A DNA stretch of 64,000 nt from Paenirhizobium selenitireducens ATCC BAA-1503 (lineage in GTDB: Bacteria; Pseudomonadota; Alphaproteobacteria; Rhizobiales; Rhizobiaceae). The notes under the pieces are model-generated. The model saw only the letters and a program-made list of their open reading frames with translations. It was not told the DNA's origin and did not search any database. Location of the stretch: NCBI RefSeq assembly GCF_000518785.1, contig NZ_JAEG01000002.1:372001-436000 (forward strand). Reading direction: 5' to 3'. The translations under genes and the position numbers were made by a program. Below, piece after piece: positions 47,733 to 57,987 of the stretch. Numbering within the stretch: position 1 is the first letter of the stretch; each line of letters opens with the position of its first letter.

Positions 47733-48359
47733 GTGCTTTCCGCGTTCGAAAGATCAGTTTTCATAAATTGCCCGTTCGACGAAGACTATGCTCCCATTCT
47801 CCAGGCCGTCGCCTTTTGTGTGACCTTCTTGGGCTTCGCGCCGAGACTCGCCCCGCAGAATGGGGATAACGCCGCCAATCGACTTGATCGGATTGCCGAA
47901 ATCATTCGATCGTCAAAATACGGCATTCACGATCTCAGTCGCTGCCGTTCCAGTGCAGTGGGTGAGTTCGCCCGCATGAACATGCCTTTTGAACTGGGCA
48001 TGGACCATGGAAGCAGGCGCTACGGCGAAGGGGCACTTCAGAAGAAGTCGATCCTCATTCTTGGGGAAAGCCGCTACGACTATCAAAAGGCACTCTCTGA
48101 CATTGCCGGATGGGACATCGAGTCCCATGACCGCGATCATGAAGTGGCCGTCAAGAAAGTCCGTGCCTGGCTGATACGTCAGGCCGAAGCGCCCAAGCGC
48201 GGTGCGGCGCTGATCCTCGGTAAATATGCCACCTTTCAGCAATGGTACTGGAAACGTGAAATCGCCGCGGGTGCAGCAGAAGACGACATCCGCCAGTATC
48301 CCACAGTCGATGTCATTGATGCCATGCAGGAGTGGATGGAAGCGGAGCAACCAGATTAG
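47733..48359 (+). CDS. Deoxyribosyltransferase/TIR-like protein of unknown function
   Basis: A 208-residue protein; the GTG at 47733 has AAGGG six bases upstream, and a TTG two codons earlier is the alternative. I cannot name the family. Visible blocks are VFINCPFDEDY (9-19), YGIHDLSR (63-70), NMPFELGMDHG (83-93) and a later SDIAGWDIESH. Strand-PF, strand-DLS and (M)PFELG blocks in this order recall nucleoside 2-deoxyribosyltransferase and TIR-like folds, where the Glu of the FELG-like helix is catalytic. A nucleotide or NAD-cleaving enzyme, perhaps defensive, is an inference. GC is visibly lower: the 60 bases from 47761 contain 31 G or C. It is paired with the DUF2188 gene. Confidence 0.72.
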   Translation: MLSAFERSVFINCPFDEDYAPILQAVAFCVTFLGFAPRLAPQNGDNAANRLDRIAEIIRSSKYGIHDLSRCRSSAVGEFARMNMPFELGMDHGSRRYGEGALQKKSILILGESRYDYQKALSDIAGWDIESHDRDHEVAVKKVRAWLIRQAEAPKRGAALILGKYATFQQWYWKREIAAGAAEDDIRQYPTVDVIDAMQEWMEAEQPD

Positions 48360-48410
48360 GTCGGTGTGGGATTGTCTGCGCTCCATCATGCAGGTCACTT
48401 CGATCCCCGC

Positions 48411-49193
48411 TCATGCCCATCTGGTGCCAGCCCTCGCCTGCCTCACTCGTCTTCCAAAGCGGAAAACAGATGGGAAAATCCCGTCTCCGACGGGCACAGG
48501 GCATTCAGGTCGACCGGACCCCTGAATGCCCTCGAGCTTTCCGTTGTCGGCGAACTGCCAGATCGACCAGCGGCCGCAGTCCTCTTGCTTCGGCTCGCGG
48601 GCAATGCTGCGTAGCCAGAGATGGTGTTTGGGGAAACGGTTCTCGTTTCCCCTCAGGTAGCGGTCGTAGACCTCCTGCGTGACGTAGAAGATCGGCTTGT
48701 CGGGGAATGTTTCCTTGATCCCATCCATGAAGGCGTTGAGCTCGTTCGCCAATTCATCGACCGCCGGCACCTTGCCGCAATTGCCGTGGAACTCGATGTC
48801 GACAGCAACGGGTAGTGCCGCCGGATCGGGCGGGACGGTGGCCACCACGTTCTCTGCCTGATCCCTGCCCGGCCGGCAGAAGGTGAAGAAGTGATAGGCG
48901 CCGCGCACGATGCCGGCCTCCCCCGCACGTCGCCAGTTCTCGGCAAACTTCTTGTCCCTGAAATCGCCGCCCTCGGTCGACTTCATGATGGCGAAGCGTA
49001 CATTCGGCAGTGACGCAAGCCTTGGCCAATCGATGTCGCCCTGGTGGTGGCTGACGTCGATGCCCTGGATCGGGTAGTCTGCGAGCGACGGCGGATTGAA
49101 GCGGGCCATTTCTGTTTCATACGTCATGTAGGCCGCGCATGCAGCCGCGAGAATCACCGTACCGATGCTGATCGCCTTGACCCATTTCCTCAC
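48411..49193 (-). pseudogene. GH25 lysozyme-family protein, frameshifted near the C-terminus
   Basis: The open frame encodes 260 residues from a GTG at 49193 (AGAAGGG upstream). A membrane anchor is at ~8-25 (AISIGTVILAAACAAYMTY); the GH25 domain follows with GIDVSHHQGDIDW, IMKSTEGGDF and catalytic VAVDIEF. After WQFADNGKLEGIQG the frame becomes Arg/Pro-rich. Removing one base in the CCCC run at 48519-48522 restores GPVDLNALCPSETGFSHLF and a stop at 48443-48445, the family's usual ending. So one base was gained, either truly or as a sequencing error. The catalytic part remains intact and may still work. The enzyme would cleave peptidoglycan. Confidence 0.8.
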
Positions 49194-49286
49194 CGCGGCG
49201 CCCTTCTCTCCAAGACCGACGTCAGACCGGACGGTCTCACCACCGCAGGGATGATACATCCGACAGCCGGTGAAAATATGCCGTTC

Positions 49287-50543
49287 TCAACCGAGGCGGT
49301 TGGCCCTCGACGCGCGGACATAGGCCAGCGTCTGGTTGGCGGCGGGCGGGTGCATATGGCCGTCGGCGAGAAGGTCGCGCAAGGACTGGCCCGGCCGGTG
49401 GACGCGCACGGCGTTTCGGCCATCGGCCTTGGCCTGGTAGAGCGCGACGTCGGCTGCTGCGAGCAGCGGATCGAGGCTCGGCGTCACCTCGTCGGTCGCG
49501 GCAACCCCGATGCTGACGGCAACCGGAACGAACCGTCCGTCGATCGTCGTGTGCAGGCATTCGACGGCCCGGCGCATGGCCTCGGCAATGTCGGCGGCGT
49601 CGGCGGTCCCGGCGTTCGGGATGAGGCAGGCGAACTCCTCGCCGCCGATGCGGGCGAGAAGCCAGTTGGCCTGCATCCGCCCTTCCAGCATGGCGGCGAA
49701 TTCCGTCAGCACCTTGTCGCCGGCGGCGTGGCCGTATGTGTCGTTGATCTGCTTGAAATGATCGATGTCGAAGAGCAACAGGGCTGAAGGATTGCTCTCT
49801 CGCTTCAGCAGTGCCTCGGCATGCTCGACGAAGGAGCGGCGATTGCGCAGATTGGTCAGCGGATCGCGTTCCGCGACCAGGCGACTTGCGCGCTCGTCGC
49901 GCTCCAGGGCAAGGATAAGCAGCGTGATGATCGACAGCATGACCAGCAGGGTCTGCAGCAGCGATGCCAATACGAACCAGTCGGCATATTCGCCGGGCGC
50001 CTTATAGGCCGGATCGAGCAGCAAGGAGCCGACGAGCACCGAATACCAGACGGCGCCGCGGGCGCAATGCACCCCGGCGGCCAGCTTGCGCGACGGCAGA
50101 GGCTCGCGCCGCATGCCAAGCCAGATCTCACGCCCGCCGAGCACCGAATAGGTGCCCATGATCAGGGCGATGGCGGCCGTGCGGAACATGATCGAGGCGT
50201 GGAAGATCGGCGTCAGATAGAGCACGAACCAGATCAGTGTTCCCGCCGTCGCCCGAAAGTAGCTGGGGCGCTTGCCTTCGAACACGGCGATCGCCTGCCA
50301 GAACAGGCCCAGCGCCAGCGTGCCGGCTCCGAGCCCGAACCCGGCGGACATCCAGAACGGCACAATGGGGCGCATGGCATGCACGACCGTCCCGAGAAAT
50401 CCGATGGCAGCGGCGAAGGTCAGGATGCCGAGCAGCACGCTGCTCCTGCGCTGACGCCACAGGTTTCCGATCAGCAAGGCTGAGATCAACGTCGAACACG
50501 CATGGATCACCATGATGGTCGGAAGATGCAAGAGATGGTTCAT
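49287..50543 (-). CDS. Membrane-bound diguanylate cyclase
   Basis: A 418-residue protein. The first ~215 residues contain about six to seven hydrophobic helices with no recognised sensor name. The GGDEF domain covers ~225-390: RDPLTNLRNRRSF, FDIDHFKQINDTYGH and the canonical GGEEF at 300-304, so it should make c-di-GMP. The position for the RxxD inhibitory site reads QANW, so product inhibition through that site is not expected. A longer C-terminal tail follows. The signal is unknown; the gene is isolated. Confidence 0.9.
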   Translation of the reverse strand: MNHLLHLPTIMVIHACSTLISALLIGNLWRQRRSSVLLGILTFAAAIGFLGTVVHAMRPIVPFWMSAGFGLGAGTLALGLFWQAIAVFEGKRPSYFRATAGTLIWFVLYLTPIFHASIMFRTAAIALIMGTYSVLGGREIWLGMRREPLPSRKLAAGVHCARGAVWYSVLVGSLLLDPAYKAPGEYADWFVLASLLQTLLVMLSIITLLILALERDERASRLVAERDPLTNLRNRRSFVEHAEALLKRESNPSALLLFDIDHFKQINDTYGHAAGDKVLTEFAAMLEGRMQANWLLARIGGEEFACLIPNAGTADAADIAEAMRRAVECLHTTIDGRFVPVAVSIGVAATDEVTPSLDPLLAAADVALYQAKADGRNAVRVHRPGQSLRDLLADGHMHPPAANQTLAYVRASRANRLG

Positions 50544-50873
50544 GCTGAAATAAGTGTCCGCTCAAAGAGACCTTGCGGCGTCATCCTATAAGACGGCTGA
50601 TTGAGAAACCCTTACGCTGAAGGCACCACGGCGCCGAACCTATACGGCGCCCGCCTCCGCCGCCGCACCGTCATACCTCGCGGCTGCCTCGCCTGTCCGC
50701 GACGGCGAACAGCGACGCCGCCCTCCCGGGCAAATCACGCTGATGCCAAAATTGGTCCGGCTCATTTCGGCTTTCCACCGAGTTTTCCCTCTTAGGCGGC
50801 TGCGTATGCCTTTCCTTTGCCCGAACATGTAGTTAGCGTCTGCCGTCACTGTGGAACCGGGAAGATATCTGGA
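50544..50873. other. Intergenic region between divergent genes
   Basis: 330 bases between the diguanylate cyclase gene (minus) and a small secreted-protein gene (plus), holding both promoters. The middle part is very GC-rich and the last ~130 bases are more mixed. I see no gene, structured RNA or clear operator in it. Confidence 0.5.
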
Positions 50874-51275
50874 ATGAAAGCCCTCACCTATGCCGCCGTC
50901 CTGTTGCTTTCCGCGAGCCCCGTCCTCGCCGACGACCTGGTGGCGCTCAGCACGACCGCGACCGCCATCACCGGCGACATCAGCATGGACGACTTCGAGA
51001 TGGTTTTTGCCAATGGCGAGAAGATCGAGTTCGATGAGCTGGTCGGCGACCACTTCGTCGTTGACGGCGAAGATGTTCCAGCCTCCGTCTACAGCGTGAA
51101 GGATCCGAGCGTGCCGGAACTCCTCAACGGGAACACGCTCTGCGGCGCGAGCGCCGTGACCTACGTCGCCTCCTGGGCCGCCGACGACGTCACCATCGTC
51201 GCCATGTTCGACACTCAGGACGTGCCGCAAAGCAGCGGCGACATGTGCGCCTCGTTCTCCTACGTCTATCCTTGA
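50874..51275 (+). CDS. Small secreted protein of unknown function
   Basis: A 133-residue protein whose first ~18 residues are a signal peptide (MKALTYAAVLLLSASPVLA) with cleavage after Ala-Asp-like LADD; the 19 residues before this ATG in the longer frame do not fit an export signal. The mature part is acidic, with two Cys (LCGAS and MCASF) that could pair, and a likely beta-rich fold. I recognise no family. It stands alone between the diguanylate cyclase and cysS genes. Confidence 0.68.
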   Translation: MKALTYAAVLLLSASPVLADDLVALSTTATAITGDISMDDFEMVFANGEKIEFDELVGDHFVVDGEDVPASVYSVKDPSVPELLNGNTLCGASAVTYVASWAADDVTIVAMFDTQDVPQSSGDMCASFSYVYP

Positions 51276-51503
51276 GGAGCGTGTTCAAGGGGCTGCTGGC
51301 GCGGCGATCCGGGCCGGCGGCGGCCTCTTGACCTCGGGCCCGGCCCGCGCCATAACACGCCCCATGAAAACGACCATCTGCATTATTTGCGGGACTATTA
51401 TTCGCTAGCGCAAACGCTGGCCCGGCCGTTTTCGTCTCCTGATCAAGTCCCAGATGACAAACGACCCGGTCCAGCCGGACGATTTGGCTATTGGGAGACT
51501 GGA

Positions 51504-52988
51504 ATGGCGACGAGCCTCAAGCTTTACAACACACTGACGCGCGACAAGGTCGATTTCGCCCCGATCGATGCCGACAACGTGCGCATGTATGTCTGCGGCC
51601 CGACCGTCTACGACTTCGCCCATATCGGCAATGCGCGCCCGGTGATCGTCTTTGACGTGCTCTACCGCCTGCTGCGCCATGTCTACGGCGAAAGCCACGT
51701 CACCTATGTGCGCAACATCACCGACGTCGACGACAAGATCAACGCCCGCGCGCTGCGCGACTTCGGTGCGCAGATCGCCGACGGATCGATGACGCTGAAC
51801 GAGGCCATCCGCGCCGTCACCGGCAAGACCGAGAGCCAGTTCCATGCCGACGTGGCGGCGCTCGGTTGCCTCGAGCCCACCGTCGAGCCGCGGGCAACCG
51901 ACAATATCGGCCAGATGATCGCCATCATCCAGCGGCTGCTGGATCAGGGTCACGCCTACGTGGCTTCCGGTTCGGAGGGTCACGAGGTGCTGTTCGCCAC
52001 CGCCTCCATGGCCGACTACGGTCAACTCTCCAAGCGCAAGCTCGAAGACCAGCAGGCCGGCGCCCGCATCGCGGTCGAAGCCCACAAGACCAATCCCGGC
52101 GATTTCGTGTTGTGGAAACAGTCGGCCGACACCGAGCCGGGCTGGAGCGCCAGTTTCTCCTTCGAGGGCAAGACGGTGGCGATCCACGGCCGCCCCGGCT
52201 GGCATATCGAATGCTCGGCCATGTCGGACCGCTATCTCTGGGAAGAAATCAAGGACCGGCTTTCGCCGCGCGCCAAGGCCCGCCCGCACCAGTTCGACAT
52301 CCATGGCGGCGGGCTGGATCTCATCTTCCCGCATCATGAGAACGAGATCGCCCAGTCCTGCTGCGCCTTCGACACCGACGTCATGGCCAATGTCTGGATG
52401 CACAACGGCTTCCTGCAGGTCGAAGGCCGCAAGATGTCGAAGTCGGAGGGCAATTTCGTCACCATCAACGAGTTGCTGGAAACGGAGAAGTTCGGCGGCC
52501 GTAAATGGCCGGGTGAGGTGCTCCGGCTTGCGATGCTGATGACGCATTATCGCGAGCCGATCGACTTTTCCGTCAAGCGGCTGGAGGAGGCGGAAAGGCT
52601 TCTCGCCAGGTGGCCGACGGCAGACGCCGGTGACGCACAGCCGGACCCGGCGATCATCGACGCGCTGGCCGACGACCTCAACACGGTCGCCGCAGTGCAG
52701 GCGCTGCACGCGCTTGCGCAGGCCGCCAATGCCGATGCGTCGAAGGCCGGCACATTCGCCGCCAGCGCCGCCCTGCTCGGCATCATGCCGAAGAAGGTGG
52801 CGGTGAGCGACGACCTCGCCGCCGCTGTCGAAGCGCTTGTCGCCATGCGCCTGGAAATGCTGAAGACGAAGAACTTCACCGAGGCCGACAAGATCCGCGA
52901 CGATCTCCTGGCCAAGGGCATCCAGCTCAAGGACGGCAAGGACAAGGAAAGCGGCGAGCGGGTGACCATCTGGGAGGTCAAGCGGTAG
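51504..52988 (+). CDS. cysS: Cysteine-tRNA ligase
   Basis: A 494-residue class I aminoacyl-tRNA synthetase. The ATG at 51504 has GGGAG upstream and gives [14 protein letters not shown]. Zinc and substrate residues include Cys31 in YVCGPTVYD; the HIGH motif is HIGNA (40-44), GWHIECSAM and HHENEIAQS carry further zinc ligands, and KMSKSEGN is the second signature. It is a little longer than the E. coli enzyme because of an insert near residues 75-125 (around [18 protein letters not shown]), which looks normal for this group. Confidence 0.96.
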   Translation: MATSLKLYNTLTRDKVDFAPIDADNVRMYVCGPTVYDFAHIGNARPVIVFDVLYRLLRHVYGESHVTYVRNITDVDDKINARALRDFGAQIADGSMTLNEAIRAVTGKTESQFHADVAALGCLEPTVEPRATDNIGQMIAIIQRLLDQGHAYVASGSEGHEVLFATASMADYGQLSKRKLEDQQAGARIAVEAHKTNPGDFVLWKQSADTEPGWSASFSFEGKTVAIHGRPGWHIECSAMSDRYLWEEIKDRLSPRAKARPHQFDIHGGGLDLIFPHHENEIAQSCCAFDTDVMANVWMHNGFLQVEGRKMSKSEGNFVTINELLETEKFGGRKWPGEVLRLAMLMTHYREPIDFSVKRLEEAERLLARWPTADAGDAQPDPAIIDALADDLNTVAAVQALHALAQAANADASKAGTFAASAALLGIMPKKVAVSDDLAAAVEALVAMRLEMLKTKNFTEADKIRDDLLAKGIQLKDGKDKESGERVTIWEVKR

Positions 52989-53014
52989 GATGTTTGTTCT
53001 GGCGTTTGCCGACA

Positions 53015-53294
53015 CCCCCCTCTGCCCTGCCGGGCGTTCGGCCCTGCAATCGATTCACCGGATCGATTGCTCGGCTACGCCGACCGTGCCTCACCCCCAC
53101 AAGAGGGGAGATCGGGACGTTGCGCCGTCGCCAACTTCATCGAACCGTCGCGCGCTCGGAAACGAATGGGGCTTTGGGCGCCCTGCCTCTCGTGGCCTTC
53201 GGCCGCGCCCACCGGTTCTGAAGGAGACAGAGAGGGCGGCGGCCGGGTCGATCTCCCCCCGTGTGGGGGAGATGCCCGGCAGGGCAGAGGGGGG
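53015..53294. repeat. Palindrome-ended intergenic repeat, copy 1
   Basis: About 280 bases. The right end (53250-53294) is the complement of the left end, which begins CCCCCCTCTGCCCTGCCGGGC. Internal bases match copy 2 in blocks (GGGACG near the left, TTCGGCC and GACAGAGAGG near the right). The left end is split by ~60 bases that contain another palindrome at 53046-53070. It lies after cysS, in the 391-base gap before the DUF559 gene; nothing else is evident there. It resembles rhizobial intergenic mosaic (RIME-type) repeats. Confidence 0.82.
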
Positions 53295-53379
53295 TAACAC
53301 CTCGTCAAAACGGCCCCTTGAGTCGCATTCCCTTTCGCTCCACTCTTCGCCGGACTGTGTTTCTGCGAGGGGATTGCCG

Positions 53380-53748
53380 ATGCCGCACACACCGATCCCG
53401 CCCCAGCGGAGGAAGAACGCCCGGCGCATGCGCAAGGCCATGCCGGAGGCCGAATTGAGGTTCTGGAACGCTGTCCGAGCTCACCGGCTGATGGGGCTGA
53501 GCTTCCGTCGGCAGGTGCCGATTGCCGGATTTATCGTCGATTTCGCCTGCCCGACCCAAAATCTCGTCGTCGAGATCGACGGCTCCCAGCACGCGCAGGA
53601 CCTGGATCTCGCCTACGACCGCGCGCGCACCGCAAGGCTCGAGGCGGACGGGTGGACGGTCCTGCGTTTCTGGAACGAAGACGTGCTTCGGGATCTCGAC
53701 AATGTGTGCCTGCATATCCTGGCCGTGATTGGGAGGGAGAGGGAATGA
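53380..53748 (+). CDS. DUF559 endonuclease-fold protein
   Basis: A 122-residue protein; the ATG at 53380 follows GAGGGG. It matches DUF559, a small Vsr/restriction-endonuclease-like fold: RKNARRMRKAMPEAELRFW, then LSFRRQVPIAGFIVDFA, LVVEIDGSQH and RLEADGWTVLRFW. Asp in IVDF and Glu in VVEIDG are at the expected nuclease positions. The role is unknown; such genes are often attached to intergenic repeats in rhizobia. It lies between repeat copies 1 and 2. Confidence 0.88.
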   Translation: MPHTPIPPQRRKNARRMRKAMPEAELRFWNAVRAHRLMGLSFRRQVPIAGFIVDFACPTQNLVVEIDGSQHAQDLDLAYDRARTARLEADGWTVLRFWNEDVLRDLDNVCLHILAVIGRERE

Positions 53749-53775
53749 GTGCCGTCGGCGTCTCGACCTGGATCG

Positions 53776-54004
53776 CCCCCCTCTGCCCTGCCGGGCATCT
53801 CCCCCACAAGGGGGGAGATCGGGACGCCGCACCGTCGCGGGCCCCCTCGAATCAAAGCGCTCGCGGTTACGAATGGGACTTCAGGCGCTTTGCCTGTCTT
53901 GGTCTTCGGCCAGGCTCAAGGGTTCTGATGGGGACAGAGAGGATGGCGGTGGCCTGGTCGATCTCCCCCCTTGTGGGGGAGATGCCCGGCAGGGCAGAGG
54001 GGGG
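53776..54004. repeat. Palindrome-ended intergenic repeat, copy 2
   Basis: 229 bases with perfect 46-base terminal inverted repeats (53776-53821 and the mirror ending at 54004). Each end itself folds: ATCTCCCCC against GGGGGAGAT around ACAA, next to GCCCTGCCGGGC. It separates the DUF559 gene from the first GFA gene. This copy is the cleanest of the three. Confidence 0.87.
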
Positions 54005-54031
54005 CAACGTCACCCGGAAAGGAGACGCATC

Positions 54032-54517
54032 ATGACAGAAGCCACCTACACCGGCGGATGCCAGTGCGGCGCGGTCCGCTTCCGGGTCAGCGGTGTCCTG
54101 AAGGACTCGTCGATCTGCCATTGCCGGATGTGCCAGAAGGCGTTCGGCGCCTATTATGCGCCGCTGGTCTCGACGCGGGGGGCTGAGCTCGAATGGACGC
54201 GCGGTCAGCCGAAGAAGTTCCGCTCGTCGAATTTCGCCTTTCGCGGTTTCTGCGACAATTGCGGCACGCCGCTGACCTATGAGGCGCCGGACGGCGTGGC
54301 GATTGCCGCCGGCGCCTTTGACGATCCGTCGCTGCTGCCGCCGGTGGTGCAGTTCGGCACCGAGGGCAAGATCGACTTCGTCGATCATCTCGCAGAATTG
54401 CCCGGCCACCGCACGGAAGAGGATGCCGAAGAGGCGCCCTTCGTGCTGGAGATCGTCTCCTACCAGCATCCTGACCATGACGCCGGCGGCGAGTGGCCGA
54501 AGGAGAGCAAGGAATGA
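54032..54517 (+). CDS. GFA family protein, first copy
   Basis: A 161-residue zinc protein of the GFA (glutathione-dependent formaldehyde-activating) family. AAAGGAG precedes the ATG. Zinc ligands are in GGCQCGAVRF, ICHCRMCQKAF and FCDNCGTPLTY. The family prototype speeds formation of S-hydroxymethylglutathione; most members have unknown substrates. The stop overlaps a 39-codon gene, and a paralogue follows, so three genes plus the aminopeptidase look co-transcribed. Confidence 0.9.
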   Translation: MTEATYTGGCQCGAVRFRVSGVLKDSSICHCRMCQKAFGAYYAPLVSTRGAELEWTRGQPKKFRSSNFAFRGFCDNCGTPLTYEAPDGVAIAAGAFDDPSLLPPVVQFGTEGKIDFVDHLAELPGHRTEEDAEEAPFVLEIVSYQHPDHDAGGEWPKESKE

Positions 54518-54633
54518 CGGAAAAGAACCCCAATACGCAGATGCCCAAATGGCTGCTCTACGGCCTGATCGGCAAGGGCATCGTGGTCGTGCTCATCACC
54601 GTCGGCGTCGTCGCCTACGTGGCGCTTCACTAG
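54514..54633 (+). CDS. 39-residue single-pass membrane protein
   Basis: A tiny gene whose ATG overlaps the stop of the GFA gene (ATGA), with AAGGAGAG upstream. It encodes a polar start (MTEKNPNTQMPKW) and one hydrophobic helix (GIVVVLITVGVVAYVALH). The overlap at its start and the 11-base gap to the next GFA gene argue for a real coupled gene. Function is unknown; it could anchor or assist the GFA proteins at the membrane, but nothing shows this. Confidence 0.68.
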   Translation: MTEKNPNTQMPKWLLYGLIGKGIVVVLITVGVVAYVALH

Positions 54634-54644
54634 GAGAAGAACGA

Positions 54645-56077
<1,433 letters not shown>

Positions 56078-56092
56078 TTGTGGTTCTGGCCA

Positions 56093-56305
56093 CCCCCCTC
56101 TGCCCTGCCGGGCATCTCCCCCTCAAGGGGGGAGATCGACGCGCGGCACGGTCGCCGACCGGTCAGATGCGCCGAGATCGAGGTGGCGCTGCGGCTCGGA
56201 AAAGAAACTCCTGCCAAGCCCTCGGGTGCTCAAGAGGTGAAGAGCGGCAACGGCTGGATCGATCTCCCCCCTTGAGGGGGAGATGCCCGGCAGGGCAGAG
56301 GGGGG
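56093..56305. repeat. Palindrome-ended intergenic repeat, copy 3
   Basis: 213 bases with perfect terminal inverted repeats of about 47 bases. The ends differ from copy 2 by one loop base (TCAA for ACAA). The inner part is only loosely like copies 1 and 2. It lies between pip and cimA and ends 40 bases before the cimA start, so it is likely in the cimA leader or promoter region. Confidence 0.86.
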
Positions 56306-56345
56306 TGGACGACATGACAGGACATATGCCTCGGGAGGCACAGAC

Positions 56346-57962
56346 ATGACACGCGAAAAGATCTACCTCTTCGACACGACCCTGCGCGACGGGCAGCAGA
56401 CGCCGGGCATCGATTTTTCGGTCGAGGACAAGATTGCCATCGCCGCCATGCTGGACGAATTCGGCCTGGACTATGTCGAGGGTGGCTATCCCGGTGCCAA
56501 CCCGACAGACACGGCCTTCTTCGCCCAGAAGCGTACCACCAGCGCTTCTTTCGTCGCCTTCGGCATGACCAAGCGGGCAGGCGTCTCGGCCTCCAACGAT
56601 CCGGGCCTCACGCAATTGCTGCAAGCCGAGAGCGATGCCGTCTGCCTGGTCGCCAAGACCTGGGACTATCACGTCGAAGTGGCGCTCGGCTGCACCAACG
56701 AAGAAAATCTCGAAAGCATCCGCGAGAGCGTCGAGGCGGTGGCCGCCGCCGGCAAGCAGCCGATGGTCGATTGCGAGCATTTCTTCGACGGCTACAAGGC
56801 CAATCCCGCTTACGCGCTGGCCTGCGCCAAAACGGCCTATGAGGCCGGTGCGCGCTGGGTGGTGCTGTGCGACACCAATGGCGGAACCCAGCCGCCGGAG
56901 ATCCGCGACATCGTCCAGGCGGTGATCGCGGCCGGCGTTCCCGGCGCCTCGCTCGGCATCCATGCCCACAACGACACAGGCCAAGCGGTCGCCAATTCGC
57001 TCGCCGCCGTCGAGGCCGGCGTGCGCCAGATCCAGGGCACGCTGAACGGCATCGGCGAGCGCTGCGGCAATGCCAATCTGGTGACGATCATCCCGACGCT
57101 CTGTCTGAAGGAGACCTATGCGTCGCGCTTCGAAACCGCGATCGATACCGACAAGCTCATTGAGCTCACCCGGCTGTCGCATGCCTTCGACGAACTGCTC
57201 AACCGCTCGCCCGACCATCAGGCGCCCTATGTCGGGGCGTCCGCCTTCGCCACCAAGGCCGGCATCCACGCCTCCGCACTGCTCAAGGACCCGCGCACCT
57301 ACGAGCATGTGGTGCCCGAAAGCGTGGGCAATTTCCGCAAGGTCATGGTCTCCGACCAGGGCGGCAAGGCCAATTTCATCAACGCGCTGAAGCGCCGCGG
57401 CATCGAGGTCGACAAACAGGATCCGCGGCTCGACAAGCTGATCTCGATCGTCAAGGAGCGCGAGTCGTCGGGTTATGCCTATGAGGGCGCGGATGCGAGC
57501 TTCGAGCTTCTGGCCCGCCGCACGCTCGGCACCGTGCCGGACTTCTTTGCGGTCGAAAGCTTTCGCGTCATGGTCGAGCGCCGTTTCGACAGCCATGGCC
57601 GGCTGAAGACGGTGTCGGAAGCGGTGGTAAAGATGGTGATCGACGGCAAGGCCGTCATGTCGGTCGCCGAAGGCGATGGCCCGGTCAATGCGCTCGATCT
57701 CGCGCTGCGCAAGGACATCGGCAAGTTCCAGGCCGAGATCGCCGATCTCGAACTCGCGGACTACAAGGTGCGTATCCTCAATGGCGGCACCGAAGCCATC
57801 ACCCGCGTGCTCATCGAATCCACCGACGATACCGGCGTGCGCTGGTGGACCGTCGGCGTGTCGGAAAACATCATTGACGCCTCGTTCCAGGCGCTGATGG
57901 ATTCGATCGTCTACAAGCTGATGAAGAACCGCGAACTCGCCGGCAAGATCGCCGCCGAGTGA
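56346..57962 (+). CDS. cimA: Citramalate synthase
   Basis: A 538-residue enzyme of the LeuA/CimA family that joins pyruvate and acetyl-CoA to (R)-citramalate, opening a threonine-independent route to isoleucine. The ATG at 56346 has GGGAGG upstream; the longer frame runs into the repeat. The catalytic segment is FDTTLRDGQQTPGI, metal His are in GIHAHNDTGQA, and GTLNGIGERCGNANL is typical. The C-terminal regulatory domain (from ~390) is present and complete. The length fits CimA better than LeuA in this lineage, but relatives act on other 2-oxo acids. Confidence 0.9.
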   Translation: MTREKIYLFDTTLRDGQQTPGIDFSVEDKIAIAAMLDEFGLDYVEGGYPGANPTDTAFFAQKRTTSASFVAFGMTKRAGVSASNDPGLTQLLQAESDAVCLVAKTWDYHVEVALGCTNEENLESIRESVEAVAAAGKQPMVDCEHFFDGYKANPAYALACAKTAYEAGARWVVLCDTNGGTQPPEIRDIVQAVIAAGVPGASLGIHAHNDTGQAVANSLAAVEAGVRQIQGTLNGIGERCGNANLVTIIPTLCLKETYASRFETAIDTDKLIELTRLSHAFDELLNRSPDHQAPYVGASAFATKAGIHASALLKDPRTYEHVVPESVGNFRKVMVSDQGGKANFINALKRRGIEVDKQDPRLDKLISIVKERESSGYAYEGADASFELLARRTLGTVPDFFAVESFRVMVERRFDSHGRLKTVSEAVVKMVIDGKAVMSVAEGDGPVNALDLALRKDIGKFQAEIADLELADYKVRILNGGTEAITRVLIESTDDTGVRWWTVGVSENIIDASFQALMDSIVYKLMKNRELAGKIAAE

Positions 57963-57987
57963 CGGCGGCGATCTGCATGCGGTGCAT

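Noticed and set aside
51405-53015. 536-codon open frame on the minus strand over cysS
   Set aside because: Antisense shadow of cysS; no motif or ribosome site supports it.
53380-53748. Restriction-modification or Vsr repair system
   Set aside because: No methyltransferase or specificity gene is adjacent; the gene is a lone DUF559 protein.
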